This document shows, in pieces, positions 1 to 10,508 of a stretch of DNA of 25,169 nt (position 1 is the stretch's first letter; every line of letters begins with the position of its first letter). The notes below the pieces were generated by a model. It saw only the letters and a program-made list of their open reading frames with translations, was not told the DNA's origin and did no database searches. Source of the stretch: Condylostoma magnum. Taxonomy: Eukaryota > Ciliophora > Heterotrichea > Heterotrichida > Condylostomatidae. The translations under genes and the position numbers were made by a program. The stretch is taken from the NCBI GenBank assembly GCA_920105805.1, contig CAKKTI010000249.1, positions 6,416-31,584 on the forward strand, written 5' to 3'.

Positions 1-1
1 A

Positions 2-2239
2 ATTTGTATAAACATTATTTAGGATTTCTGCAGTATTATTGATAGGGAAAAATTATATGAAATTGCAAATATTGTCATATAGGATAGAAATAGCATAGTA
101 AGAGAAAAAGCCTTTTTAATGTTGTGCAATATCAATAAGCAGATTGACTTATTTGACTTTTTTAAAAGCAATAAATAAATCATTATTCAAAGCACACATG
201 ATTAAGAGGTAAAATGTGGAGCTGCTGCTTTAAAACTGATAAAAAAGTTTAGTTCTAGTATAACCAAGGAAGAAATAGATGGTATTGCTTGTATTCTATT
301 TGCCTAAAATATGCAATTAAAGGAAGCAGCTGCTGGATTTTGGCTTAAAGTTTTATTAAAAGACAAATTAAACAAAAATTAGCACTATTCAATATTACAA
401 ATAATAAAGCAATTCAAAAATTACTATGATGGACAAATATAAAGAGTGAAATGTCTAGTGCATGGATTCTTTTATAAAAGTGAAATATTAAAAGACTGGA
501 GCGCTTTATTTTGACTCCTTTTAAAAGGATTTAATGACAATAATACTCCTATAGACGAGGAGGATTATAGAATAGTTGTATAAATTTTAAAATATTCTGG
601 ATAAAAAATTAAGTAAATGAAGTGAAAGGGTGAAATAAGTGCAAGTTTAGCAGTGTAAATAGTAAAATCTCTTCCTAATTTAATAGAATACAACAAAAAT
701 AACGAAAGTTTGCTTACTGAAATTACAAGTTTACTGGAAAATTTAGACATGAATTAGTTTTCAAAGCAAGACTTACATTCTGAGTACTTAGCATTGATAA
801 ACTCCTTAGAAAGCATTGTGTTTTAGTTTACTAGCTACCAACTAATATCTAACATAGCCTAAGGATTAAGTTATTTTAGTCAATCAATCCACTCATAGAC
901 TAAAGCTACTAGAGATATTGTTGAAAAAATATCAGAATAGATACTACTGGATTTTTACCAGCATTTACTTGAATAGAAGGGAAATGACTAAGTTTTAGAA
1001 ACATATTTAACAAGATTAGCTTGTTTTATAAAAATATGAAATGTTTATTCATAAGATACACATGATTTGCTGAACGAGGTTGTGGAACTAACTTCATTGT
1101 ATCTAAAAGGCCATTTTTAGAATTTACAGATAGGATAAATGGGATTGGAGATAATATTCTTCACTCATCTTTGGGCTTTTCATTCATATACTAACAGTTA
1201 TGAGAACTTTGACGAGTATTTATAAGTAAGAAACAGTGCTCTGTAAATTTTCTAGTAGTTTCTTACAAATAACGCAGTAGAAACCAGTGAAAAGTTCAAT
1301 GCACTTAAGTTTTTATGTGAGACTATTATCATAATATCAAGTCTTCCATTGTAATAAACGGAACTAGAGTACATTATTTCCCAGCAAACAATGGAACTAC
1401 TATATAACTTTTTAAATACACTTGAAATAGAAGTAGAACAAGATTAATCAATGCCTTAAAAAGCTTTTGAATTTGAGAAAATTTAAACCTAAGTTTTAGC
1501 CGATTAAAATACTTATGAAATCTGTAAAGTTTTTGCAAGATGTCTCTCATCTAGTCATTAATTAATAAGTTCCCAATTAATTCCTGTATATCTTGCTAAA
1601 TTTGGATCGAAGGATTTACCTAATATTGATATGATTGTTCAGCTCTTCCTTTAAAATATAGTATAAAAGGATCTAATAATGATGGGAGAGTTTAAGGATG
1701 AGATGTTATTAGGAAATCTGTTGCATAAGGCACTTGTTCATACTTATAAGGATGGATCTGAAGAGGCTATAGAAGCAAGTGTGATACTGGGTAGAAAAGT
1801 CGTAAATCTTCTAATTCAAGGACCTTTGAAATATAATCAATAAGCAAGAGTTGCTCACTTTCTTCAAGATGGACTCAATTTTACATTAGAATCTCAGTAA
1901 AACTTAGAGTTTTCATAAGTATTACTTTGCTTTTTTAGACGGATGAATTTAGATAATGCGTATTATCAACGGTTTTATGATTAGATTAAAGATATTAACA
2001 ATAATGAAAGCATTTAATTGCTGATAGATACTATAAAACGGTGCGGAGATATTTAAGATGGAGTTTAAAGTTCAAGGAAATCTAGAAGATTAACACGTCA
2101 AAGGACAAGTAACAAAAGAAGGAAGTTATTTTGATACTTTAATAAAATTAATTTGCAAGATTTCCTTGTATATTCTAATTTTATGGCATTTAATGTATTA
2201 ATTGATATAGAAAATCTAAAGGAATATATATTAAACTAG
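2..2239 (+). CDS. SCC3: Cohesin subunit SCC3/STAG (SA), 5'-truncated by window edge
   Basis: About 745 residues are visible, open from the first bases, so the N-terminus lies outside the window. The protein is a long all-helical HEAT-type solenoid with no catalytic motif. The best family clue is around residue 165, where EILKDWSALFWLLLKG matches the STAG/SA signature of a Leu-Lys-Asp-Trp followed by a Leu-rich helix; the helical repeats before it (NIVIQDRNSIVREKAF, then LKEAAAGFWLKVLL) also fit. It ends in a basic tail (RKSRRLTRQRTSNKRRK). SA subunits bind the cohesin kleisin and load the ring on chromatin in the nucleus. The end is uncertain: the first in-frame TGA after the basic tail is at 2132-2134, but the frame still reads like protein to TAG 2237-2239, and that end leaves the usual short gap to the convergent ORF. 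Identification is from recognised motifs, not an alignment. Confidence 0.62.
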
Positions 2240-2294
2240 TATAAATTTTAACGTTATAAAATTAGACTACATATACATTCTATTCAATACTAAT

Positions 2295-3293
2295 TCAATT
2301 CATTATAAATGTAATTTATTTCAACCAAGCTTGTAATTTCCTTTATGGGTTAATTGTCTGACACAAATTAATAAACTTTTCTACTACATCATATTTGCTT
2401 TGGTATCTCTATAATAATTCAGCTAAAATAATCATTTTCAGTCTCCCCTATAAAAACATGTTACAACTGCTTTTAACTCTTAAGTATCTAAAAAGTATGT
2501 TCTAAGACTAATCCATATATTAGTTTAATGCATATTTTATTGTCTAGGTATTGCTTGAATGTAAAAGCCATGTTGTTTATAGTAAAAATTATTAGTAGTA
2601 TTTCTCTATATAAAATATGGAAAGAGAGTACTCATTTTGTGCCTTAATTATTTGAAATTACATTTTAGTTTTAATTAAGGACTATTGCTTTAAAATAATG
2701 AACTACTATTCAGGCTTGTTTTTCATGTGACTTATCCTTAAGTGCGTTATACTTTAGAATGTTTATTAGTGGTGTCTACAATTTACTATTGAAAGTTATC
2801 GATTAAATTACTAATAAATATGCAGAATAAAACAAGGAATAAGTGCTAAAAAACTGTATAAAATAGTAATACAATAAGAAGAGTCTAATTATATGATTCG
2901 CATAGTACATTCTAAGGATTTTTGTTTCCCTAATAAGATAGTTTATATTAATGCAAAACAATAATAGATACTCTATTGCTTTATTTAATAGCGACCTTGA
3001 ATATGTAATGAACTGAAATTAATAATTTTGGCTACCAAATATTAGATGGAATTCAATGCTTTAATATGATTGCTCAAAACCCCATAAAAATAATTCCCTT
3101 CAAGCTTTAGAAAAGCAATCTAAAATTTAAGTATTTAGTATAACAAATGATCTTATATTCTTTACTTTAAAGATCTTCTTTATAAGTATATAAAAGAAGG
3201 AAGTGGCAAACTGATTACTTATTGGGTACATTTAGCATCATATTTCTCATAAACTTATACTACTTTAAGATTATGAATATGTATACAATTCAT
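2295..3293 (-). CDS. Unrecognised 332-aa protein (hypothetical ORF)
   Basis: One minus-strand frame stays coherent across this otherwise unexplained kilobase. It starts at an ATG (MNCIHIHNLKVVQVYEKYDA) 68 nt from the divergent receptor start and ends at TGA 2295-2297 after LKQITFIMN. The product is rich in Ile, Leu, Lys and Gln, with a hydrophobic stretch in the middle (ITILYSFLALIPCFILHIY, around residues 140-160) that could be one membrane segment. The C-terminal third looks helical (LAELLQRYQSKYDVVEKFIN). I do not recognise a family. In a code with no fixed stops every frame is open, so the support is only composition, continuity, and a position that fits the head-to-tail packing of the window. 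Competing readings, including a plus-strand frame from about 2951, cannot be excluded by eye. Confidence 0.4.
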
Positions 3294-3361
3294 TAAATCC
3301 TAAATCCCAGTTCTACAGTTGCTTTATTTATACCTTAAACTTTAATTTTTTGTGATAAAAT
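3294..3361. promoter_or_regulatory. Divergent start spacer, 68 bp
   Basis: AT-rich spacer between the start codons of the unrecognised minus ORF and the receptor-like gene. It presumably carries both promoters, but no specific element is recognisable. Confidence 0.3.
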
Positions 3362-6300
3362 ATGTTACAATTGCTTCTGATTATTAAAGCTACCCTAGGT
3401 CTAGATTCTGTAGCGATTCTAGACGACAACGATTCTCTTATACCTCTTTTTAGCAAACAGATATAAGCAGTATCTTATTCTGAGTGAATTTAAAGTCCTA
3501 TCGATAATTATAAGGTGTATTACATTGGAACTACAAATCCTCTGTAGACTTATAATGCTCTAAGGCAGATAGACCTAGAAAACAAAATATTTGTTGAGCT
3601 AGCCCCTAATTTCCTAAATTATGAAGACTTTATCCGATTTCAACCAAAGACCACTCAACTATCTGCCGCCATTTTAGACTTTCTTCTCAAATACAAAATA
3701 AATGGCAAAATTGCTATTTTTACTGATAAAAGCATTGAAAATTTAGAAATTTATCAGGATATAAGAAATTCTTTAGTTGGTGAATAGTACCAATTTTTAG
3801 ATGTCCACATGCTTCCGTAAGTAGATTAAGAAATGTTTAAACCTTATATAGATAAATTTATCAAGCTATAAAGTTATAAAAAGGTAATATGCCTTGCAAA
3901 CAATTTCTATTGCAGAAGTCTTAACAAAGCATTGAAAAAGTCAAAATTGGAGAAAAAAGGTTAATTCTTTCTAATAGCTAATGAGTCTTGCTCAGATGTA
4001 GATTAAATCGGATCAATCTGCATATAATAGACACTCAGCCTTCCAGAAAACTCCAACAGAACCACTCCATTTGACCATTTCAAATTAATCGATGGATTTA
4101 TTGATGAAATAATTGAAACTGAAATATGCAATGAGATATTTTTAGACTGTATACAAAAGGAGCTAAATATAATGATAAGCCAAAAGGTAAATGAAAAGAT
4201 TTTTAACATTTGGAACTTAGTTGAGAATGGATGAAAGATTATTGGAAATTATCAGGAAAATAAGCTGGAAATAACAGATGACCCTCTTTTCATCGGAAGT
4301 ACTTATGAATTACCTAATAATGATCCATACAAAATAAAAATTACAGGTAATATAGACCCAAATGAGCCTAATGGGACTTAAGATTAAGTATCATAGCTAA
4401 TTGCTCCAATTTATGGCATTTTGGTGGATTATTATAACCAATCACAAGACTTTCTTGAATTTTATGAATTGGAAATACAATATATTGAAGGATGTGGAGT
4501 GCTTTTTTCCGATTATGAAACATAGTTAAACTGTATAAAAGGTGTGGATGGTGATTTAGGGGTTGCTTGAGTTTACAATTGGTGGGCCTATAGCTTTCCC
4601 ACTCTTTTTTAGGCAATGAATGATTTAGGGATTCAAACCCTGCTACTTTGCCCTATAGATTCAGCTGAATGGTTTGCTAGTCGATAAGAATACCCTCTAT
4701 ATGCAGGATATTTACCTGAATCAAGAGAAACATTTTGATTGCTTGCTAGAATGTTAAAAGAATTTAAATGAAACAGAATACTGATAATCGGGGATCCTAT
4801 TTTAACATATGAGGTTTCCCTTGTCTCGAAATACGCAGAAGAGAATAATATTCTAGTAGAAAGCAAAGACATGGATTTTACTGAGCTTAATCCAACTAGT
4901 CCAGATGATTATGAAGATGAGTATGTATAGTATCTTGACTTTTATAGCAATGCTGAATCAAGAATACTATTTAATGCAGCTTCGTTATATAAATCTTACT
5001 TCTTCCCTAGTGCACTTTACGATAGAGGCTATAAAGATAGATTTGTATTCATTACCTAAGCTAGTTTCGAGGAATAATATTTTGTTCCTGAAGGATTCGA
5101 GCATTTAAGAGAGTTTTATACAGGATCTCTTTCTTATACTAGACAAACCTTTTAAAGTACTAAAGGACTCTGACTAAAAGAGATTATTTTAGATAGAGTA
5201 GGAATCTTAAATGACTTTTAATGCTATATGGCTGATACAATTATTCACTTAATACATAGCCTTAATCATGCGTTGCTAAGGGGATTAGATTATGAAGATC
5301 CTTTTATAATCAGAGATATTTTAAGTTCTATTTCCGTTGAAGGGTGCTCAACAAGAATAAGAATCTAACAAAACATAAATCTGCTGTATGAACCCCTGAT
5401 AAGATATGATAGTATAATGTATAAAGACGAAGAACTGCTTAAGAGGTATTTCTTTGAATTCTCTGTATTTAATTCCAGATTTTTTACATACTCAGACGAA
5501 TTTTAGCATATTTGAATCACTGGAAGCTCAGAAATTCCTCCTGATACCATTGATACTTCTCATAAATGCTATTATAGGGATTAAGATAAAATAGCTGATG
5601 GTTAAAATACCACTATTGGTATTATAGCTGCATTAATTATTGTATCACTAGTTATTACATCAGTTTTTAATAGTTTTAATGTTTATCAAAAGGTGCCGGA
5701 TATTTAACAAAAAAGATTGATTTTGTGATAGGATATAATGATTCTTAATGGAATGCTAGTAGAAGTAGTTCAATATCTAGCTGCTGGATTTGAAAACACT
5801 CATCTTCCCAATATAATCTAATTATCCTTATCCACCTTCGGGCTCTCATATAATCCAGAGATTTAGTATATAGACATAAGCTATAAAGCCTCAATAATAA
5901 CTACCATTTGCTTAACATTTAGCTGAATTATGTTTTATTTCTTATGCTATCTTTTTCTTCAAAAGGGAGTAAAAAGACTTTACGCACTTGCAAGATTAGG
6001 AGAAACGCTTATCCCATTGGGAAGTACTATTTTACTTTTTCCATCTACAAGAATGCTTTTAACTATATTCTATTGCTATGAAGGATAATCTGAAGATTAA
6101 TTAAGCCTGCATCTTGACTGCGATATTCCTTGCTGATAAGAAGAACACTATAATTATTTCTTCCTAAGTTTAGCAGCTTTTATTCTATACATGATTGCTG
6201 CATCTCATTGTATAATGATGCATAATTAATATAACTTTTATATTAGAAATCTTTATGCATCTAAGTATTATGTAGTTGAAAGAATGATTTTTAAGCTAGT

Positions 6301-6952
6301 ATATTTATTTGCAACATAATTAGTGATTTATGACCAAGTTATTAGAAGTTTAGCTTGTATTGCATTGCTCTCTTTGTAATTCATTATGTGTTGCTTTATT
6401 AATACGCATAATGATAAAAGAATTAGAGGATTTTAAGCCATGGCATCTATGATTGGAACTATTCTTGCTTTATTAATGTATTTCTCGTAAGATTTAAGTG
6501 AATAGGTAAATTTCCTTGGATTTATACTGTCAGGAGTTACAGGAGTTATAAGCATTATTGTTATGATTGTATATATCCTGTTAAGAACAAAACCTATGAT
6601 AGCATTTCCTTAATCTATTTACATTCAAGGATTGCTACGTTATGCTGTAGGCTTATCTAGCTTAGATTAATTTTACAAAGATAGATTAGAAATATTACAG
6701 AAATAATTGCATTAATAGAATGAAGTACATATGCGATAAAGTATATATCAACTTAATTTAGAAGAAAACAAGAATCAATGATAGTTAGTTAAATATTCAA
6801 AGTAATATAAAGAATTTGTTTAATTTATAACCTTTTAATAATACTATACAAACAAGTTTGATTACAATAACGAATACTCACTTATCCTTGTACTCACAAC
6901 TACAATAAAATCATTTATTTCCTCTGCAAAATCACAATTTTATTTACTTTAA
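3362..6952 (+). CDS. Receptor-like membrane protein: two flytrap-like ligand-binding regions plus 1+7 membrane helices
   Basis: A 1196-aa predicted surface receptor. The chosen ATG opens a short hydrophobic signal-like start (MLQLLLIIKATLGLDSVA). Two extracellular regions resemble type 1 periplasmic-binding/ANF-receptor folds: about residues 20-290 (GKIAIFTDKS, then KKVICLANNFYCRSLNKALKKS) and about 330-750 (GVAWVYNWWAYSFPTLFQAM, NRILIIGDP, RILFNAASLYKSYF). A hydrophobic helix follows at about 752-775, then seven more at about 843-866, 884-905, 933-952, 977-995, 995-1015, 1027-1042 and 1050-1072. The cysteine pattern DCDIPCWQEEH between helices resembles the membrane module I recall from large ciliate cysteine-rich surface proteins. 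A Gln-rich cytoplasmic tail ends at TAA 6950-6952; an earlier TAATAA at 6836-6841 is possible, but the later stop leaves the usual 14-nt gap to convergent eIF3h. Ligand unknown. Alternatives are a class C GPCR-like protein or an orphan ciliate receptor family. Confidence 0.72.
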
Positions 6953-6966
6953 ACTAATTTTTACTA

Positions 6967-7908
6967 TTATGAGTTGTTTTGCATAACTGATAATTCGCTG
7001 GTTGATCTCTCAGTGAAGTTTTTCAGATCGTTGATTAATTCGGAAATCTATTAGCTTAGAATCGTTCCTTCTAGTCTGCTTGGCTGTTGATATAGTCTAT
7101 AATGCTCACCTCCTCCTTCATAAATTCCGAGTAATGGCTCTCCTCTTTACTGTCTAATTTTATTTTCAGCCTAACGTTTCTACTCATACAGCTCTCTTTT
7201 CTGGTATTGATCTTTAAGTTTGTTGATATATCCGATAATATTCTGATTAAATTCGTTCAAGTAGTCAGAATACTCTAAAACTCCTTATAATTTTTACTCT
7301 AGATACTACTCATGCAGATTACTCCCAAAGTTTTCCTAAATATACGGAGAGTACTGCATCATAAAGGCCTCACAAAGAGGGTCATAAGAAATCTCTAATG
7401 GAATTTGCTTTAGAATCTGATCAGTCCTTAGATTATTAAGTTTTGCTTATTTTATAGTGTAATCATTGGACTTATAGAAACTTATAAACTCAGAGGTTAA
7501 TTAGTAGCAGATTAACGGAAATTCTCCTTATATGTGCTTCATTTTGTCGTAGATAATCATAATTGCACTAGGCAGTTGCTAGTACATTTGATATAATTTG
7601 TCAATAGTAATTTCATCAATAAAGAATCCTGAGTCGGGCTTATAATACCATCCAACTTCTAACCTTTCGAATTAGGTATTGTTGAAATAATTAAGCATGT
7701 CTTTGAAGTTGAGCTCTGGAGATTTTTTATTACAAGAAGGATTTTCACTGAGGGGGTAAGCATTTTAAACTCCAATGTAGTCAGGCTGGGAAACTCCAAT
7801 CAGATGACCTATTGCAGTCCCCTGGGTACTTTCACAATGCTCTATTAGTTGAAGGAAACTTGGGGCCTCAATTGTCACTTTTTGTATTTCTAAAATCTCC
7901 TCAGCCAT
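6967..7908 (-). CDS. EIF3H: Translation initiation factor eIF3 subunit h
   Basis: A 313-aa MPN-domain protein that follows eIF3h from end to end: VTIEAPSFLQLIEHCES at the N-terminus, TAIGHLIGVSQPDYIGVQNAYPL for the first MPN strands, then FERLEVGWYYKPDSGFF, AIMIIYDKMKHIQGEFPL and a helical C-terminal half with NLHEQYLEQKLQGVLEYSDYL. Where catalytic MPN proteins have the HxH of the JAMM metal site, this one has YYKPDSG, so it is an MPN-minus scaffold as expected for eIF3h. It acts in the cytoplasmic eIF3 complex during mRNA recruitment to the 40S subunit. The start is the first ATG of the conserved frame. The gene ends in three consecutive in-frame stops (TAA, TAG, TAA at 6961-6969), which makes the end unusually clear. 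Human eIF3h is about 350 aa, so the length is slightly short but complete. Confidence 0.9.
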
Positions 7909-8035
7909 TTTATATGTAGTATATTTCTGGGATTTTGTATAGTTTTGCAGTTTATATTAGTTTTGACCAATATGCTTGGATAAAGCAGAAATAGTCATAT
8001 GTTTAGTACATTTTATTAAAATTCCATAATAAAAT
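7909..8035. promoter_or_regulatory. Divergent start spacer between eIF3h and B-box gene, 127 bp
   Basis: AT-rich, non-conserved sequence between two divergent start codons, so it should hold both promoters. No recognisable element beyond general AT richness. Confidence 0.3.
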
Positions 8036-8557
8036 ATGAGATAAAATACCAAAACCAGTATCAACCCATAATCTCAGAAGTTGATGAAATTACCTCCAAT
8101 AAAGCAATAAGCAAAGCCCTTAACCCCTGATTTAGAAATATCTTTCAGGAATATCAAAATATTACCATAGCCTATACTCTTACCGCTATAAAGATTATCC
8201 AGACAAACGACTCCAATCAAACAAAGAGGTCATAAATCTAACATTAGGGGTATAAAAACGTAAAGAAATGTTATTTAGAGAAAATAATCAGCCCACTTTG
8301 CTGATATTTCCAACTCAATACTGAATAAGTTCTCCCCAATATCTCACACATTATGAAAAATACCAGGATACTAACTTAACGTTTGTCATTCACATTAATT
8401 CAAACGGGCTAGAAAAGTTTGCAAACAATGTAATTAAAACCTATGTGAATAATGTAGTGTATTACATAGTCATAAGATAAATAATAACCAGCTCAATACT
8501 GCTCCTTCTTTAACTGATATAAAGCCTAATTATGACCAAATTTTCGTTAATAATTAA
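8036..8557 (+). CDS. Small B-box zinc-finger protein
   Basis: A 173-aa basic protein. The first 110 residues are low complexity, rich in Pro, Gln, Lys and Ser (IKQQAKPLTPDLEISF, LPQPILLPLQRLSRQTTPIK). From residue 117 comes a clear zinc ligand array: C-x2-H-x8-C-x2-C-x4-C-x2-C-x3-H-x-H (NVCHSHQF ... CKQCNQNLCEQC ... LHSHK), which is the B-box consensus with Cys in place of the usual Asp ligand. No RING or coiled coil is present, so it is a stand-alone B-box, a form common in ciliates and plants. The likely role is protein-protein binding, with partner unknown. The start is the ATG at the head of the coherent frame; the stop is TAA 8555-8557 after QIFVNN. The zinc motif makes the frame certain, while the exact ends are less so. 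Confidence 0.72.
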
Positions 8558-8758
8558 ATAGTTGGTTTTAGTAGTGTATTACTTGTTGTATTAATATAAA
8601 ATAATCACTTTTGCAATTAATCGATATAAGAATTTTTAAACTTTACATATGATTAAGGAAAATGTAATAAAAGTTCCCGATGTGTTTTGAATAATACTAT
8701 TCCTAACTTACAACAAACTTTTAAAATCTCAAAATGCTGAATATAATTTTTATGTATA

Positions 8759-9094
8759 CTAAACCAAACTGAAAGCTCTTGAACAATCCGAAGCATTGGC
8801 ACTCATTCTCCTTCTCATTTAATTTTTTACAACTACAGTTGGCCTTAGCTTTGGCAATTACTTAGTTCTATTCTTTATGTGGAAATCTAAACAATTTAGC
8901 TTCTTATTAAAAAACAGCAGTCTCTTAGGCTGATTCTCTACCGAATAGTTTAAGTTTTTCCAATTCGGTGTAACTTGATTACAATACTGTGGCCCAGGAT
9001 CAATGATATTCCGCCTTAGAACAGACGAGTGTCTACTATACAAATCATGCTTTACTACCGGCATTCGATATCTCCTTTAAAAACTAAAATTCAT
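8759..9094 (-). CDS. Small basic hypothetical protein (strand uncertain)
   Basis: Reads as about 111 aa from an ATG (MNFSFQRRYRMPVVKHDLYS) only 14 nt after the TAG of the upstream Mei2-like gene. It is rich in Arg, Lys and Asn and contains IDPGPQYCNQVTPNW, loosely like the PGPxxY motifs of axonemal microtubule-associated proteins, then RTKQLPKLRPTVVVKNQMRRR. No family is assigned. The end is open to doubt: TAG 8759-8761 and TAA 8750-8752 are the first in-frame stops, but readable sequence continues to TAA 8636-8638. The opposite strand also gives a plausible hydrophobic reading from ATG 8648, ending at TAATAG just past 9117. I prefer this strand because the other looks like the antisense shadow of a polar protein and is unusually rich in GGC glycine codons. 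In turn, this strand uses several TCG serine codons, which are rare in its neighbours. Confidence 0.42.
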
Positions 9095-9108
9095 TTTAAA
9101 TTTTCTAA

Positions 9109-10113
9109 CTAGTGAAAAATAATAGGCTTTACCTTTTGATCACTATGATGCATAACTGAGGAATTCTCAAAATGCTGGATCAGTGACGCTTTCCCCTGAA
9201 TCCTTGCGTAAGTCAATGCACATATCTTATCACTTTTGAACCGCTCCCAGCTTCTTCTATTGAAGGTACTATAAAACTCAGAGATTACCCTAAAATCAAC
9301 AAAGTTGATAAATGCGTAGCCAACATTGCACCTATTTTTGAAATCTATGGGCAAGTAGAAAAAATCGTAGCTTCCATAGAAGTTTCTATCAATGGTTTAC
9401 AATAGCATCTTTTATGTATATTTATTAGGGATGTTTCTTATCATACAAGTAGTCCTGGTATCATGCCCCATTACTATGTTGTCAATGTTAATAGTAAAGC
9501 TCTCCTGACTCGGACTTTATGCCGGAGAGGAGATGGCATATGGACTATGGTTGGTGCTTTCAGAAGACGAGCTGATATTCATGTCAGTTGCCTCCAAAAG
9601 CTCAAGTTTCTTAACAGAAACTTACTTCTTGGCTTCTTTTACTTTCTATATCTTTTCCTGCGCTGAAACAGTGTTTCGTATATCAAAATAAGACAGCACT
9701 ATATAGTTGCGTTTTACCTTGAAATCACATATCTCTCCAAAAGCGCTCATTGCTTTAAAGACGTCCTATTGGCTTATGTCTTCCTAATGCATTAAAACTA
9801 TGTAATCTACATAGTCTGAGGGGTTTGGCATGAAAATAACCGGTAAGAGTTTTTGAATTTCCGTATAAGCCCTGAAGGCATCTCTCAAATCATAGTAAGA
9901 GACTGTTATCAAAGCAGGGTTTACGTCAGAAGGAGAAATGCTGTGGATCTAGCCGTAGTCTTATCAGTAACTTTCTGGAATGTGAAATCATTCAAGAGTG
10001 TTTTGTATCTGAAGGTGACGTGTAACTTTTATTTAAGAGTTGTCACCCTCTGGAGAAAATTCTTAGAAAATTTAAAGCCGAGTTTTGTTAGAAGGGATTT
10101 ATTTTCTCTTCAT
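9109..10113 (-). CDS. Mei2-like RNA-binding protein
   Basis: A 334-aa protein whose C-terminal third is the Mei2-type third RRM. The hallmark TTCMIRNIPNKYTQKML is followed by YDFFYLPIDFKNRCNVGYAF, INFVDFRVISEFYSTFNRR and CALTYARIQGKASLIQHFEN, about residues 210-320. A more divergent RRM-like stretch (DYVDYIVLMHQEDISQQDV, then GEICDFKVKRNYIVLSYFD) lies around 105-170, with a Ser-rich linker between them. Mei2 and AML proteins bind RNA and act in entry into meiosis in yeast and plants; the role here is inferred only from family. Start ATG and TAG stop bound a frame without gaps. The stop lies 14 nt before the next minus-strand ATG, and the start lies 32 nt from the divergent 83-aa gene. Confidence 0.88.
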
Positions 10114-10145
10114 TAATATTTGTTAAACTGATTTCGAATAGTAAA
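10114..10145. promoter_or_regulatory. 32-bp divergent spacer between Mei2-like and 83-aa genes
   Basis: Only 32 nt separate two divergent start codons. If both starts are right, both promoters and both 5' leaders must fit here or overlap the coding regions. Confidence 0.35.
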
Positions 10146-10397
10146 ATGGCTGCAGGATTATGAAATAGTAGAATTGGGGTGTTTTTGTATAAAAGGGGGC
10201 TAGATGGGAGCTTGTTTAGGTGGCTGGGAGGATTCTTTTTGGTTAAGTCTGTTTACATGTAAATCACTGACATTGCGTTTTATAATAAGTTGGAAGATGA
10301 ACTTAATGAAAATTATAGGGTGTTGGAAGATGTTTATATGGAGCATTACATAAAAACGTTGATAAGTAGGAATAATTAGATTGTTAGGATGTATTGA
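10146..10397 (+). CDS. Small hypothetical protein, 83 aa
   Basis: Starts MAAGLWNSRIGVFLYKRGLD and ends ISRNNQIVRMY at TGA 10395-10397. The first half has Arg and Lys but no acid until an Asp at residue 20, with a short hydrophobic patch (LFRWLGGFFLV); the second half is an acidic-to-mixed helix (YNKLEDELNENYRVLEDVY). The basic, amphipathic start could suit a mitochondrial small subunit or assembly factor, but this is a guess and no family is recognised. The frame is chosen because it has acidic and charged residues in a natural pattern, an ATG preceded by AAA, and a stop well before the next gene. It uses TGA both internally (GLWNS) and as its terminator. Confidence 0.6.
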
Positions 10398-10508
10398 AGT
10401 TTTTTGTTATTTTAATAAGGAATGTTGTGTATAGGAATAAGTGAGTTTTATGTATAATGTGCTTCTTGTTATTGACCTCCAATGTGTTTCTTAAATTCCC
10501 TTATAAAA

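Noticed and set aside
2457-2490. ATGTTACAACTGCTTTTA resembling the receptor start ATGTTACAATTGCTTCTG at 3362, as a duplicated gene start
   Set aside because: Similarity is limited to about 18 nt and translated sequence downstream shows no relation to the receptor; probably chance in AT-rich DNA.
2951-3361. Plus-strand reading starting MQNNNRYSIALFNSDLEYV
   Set aside because: It looks partly natural, but it would run directly into the receptor frame with no stop needed and leaves the minus frame unexplained; kept only as an alternative.
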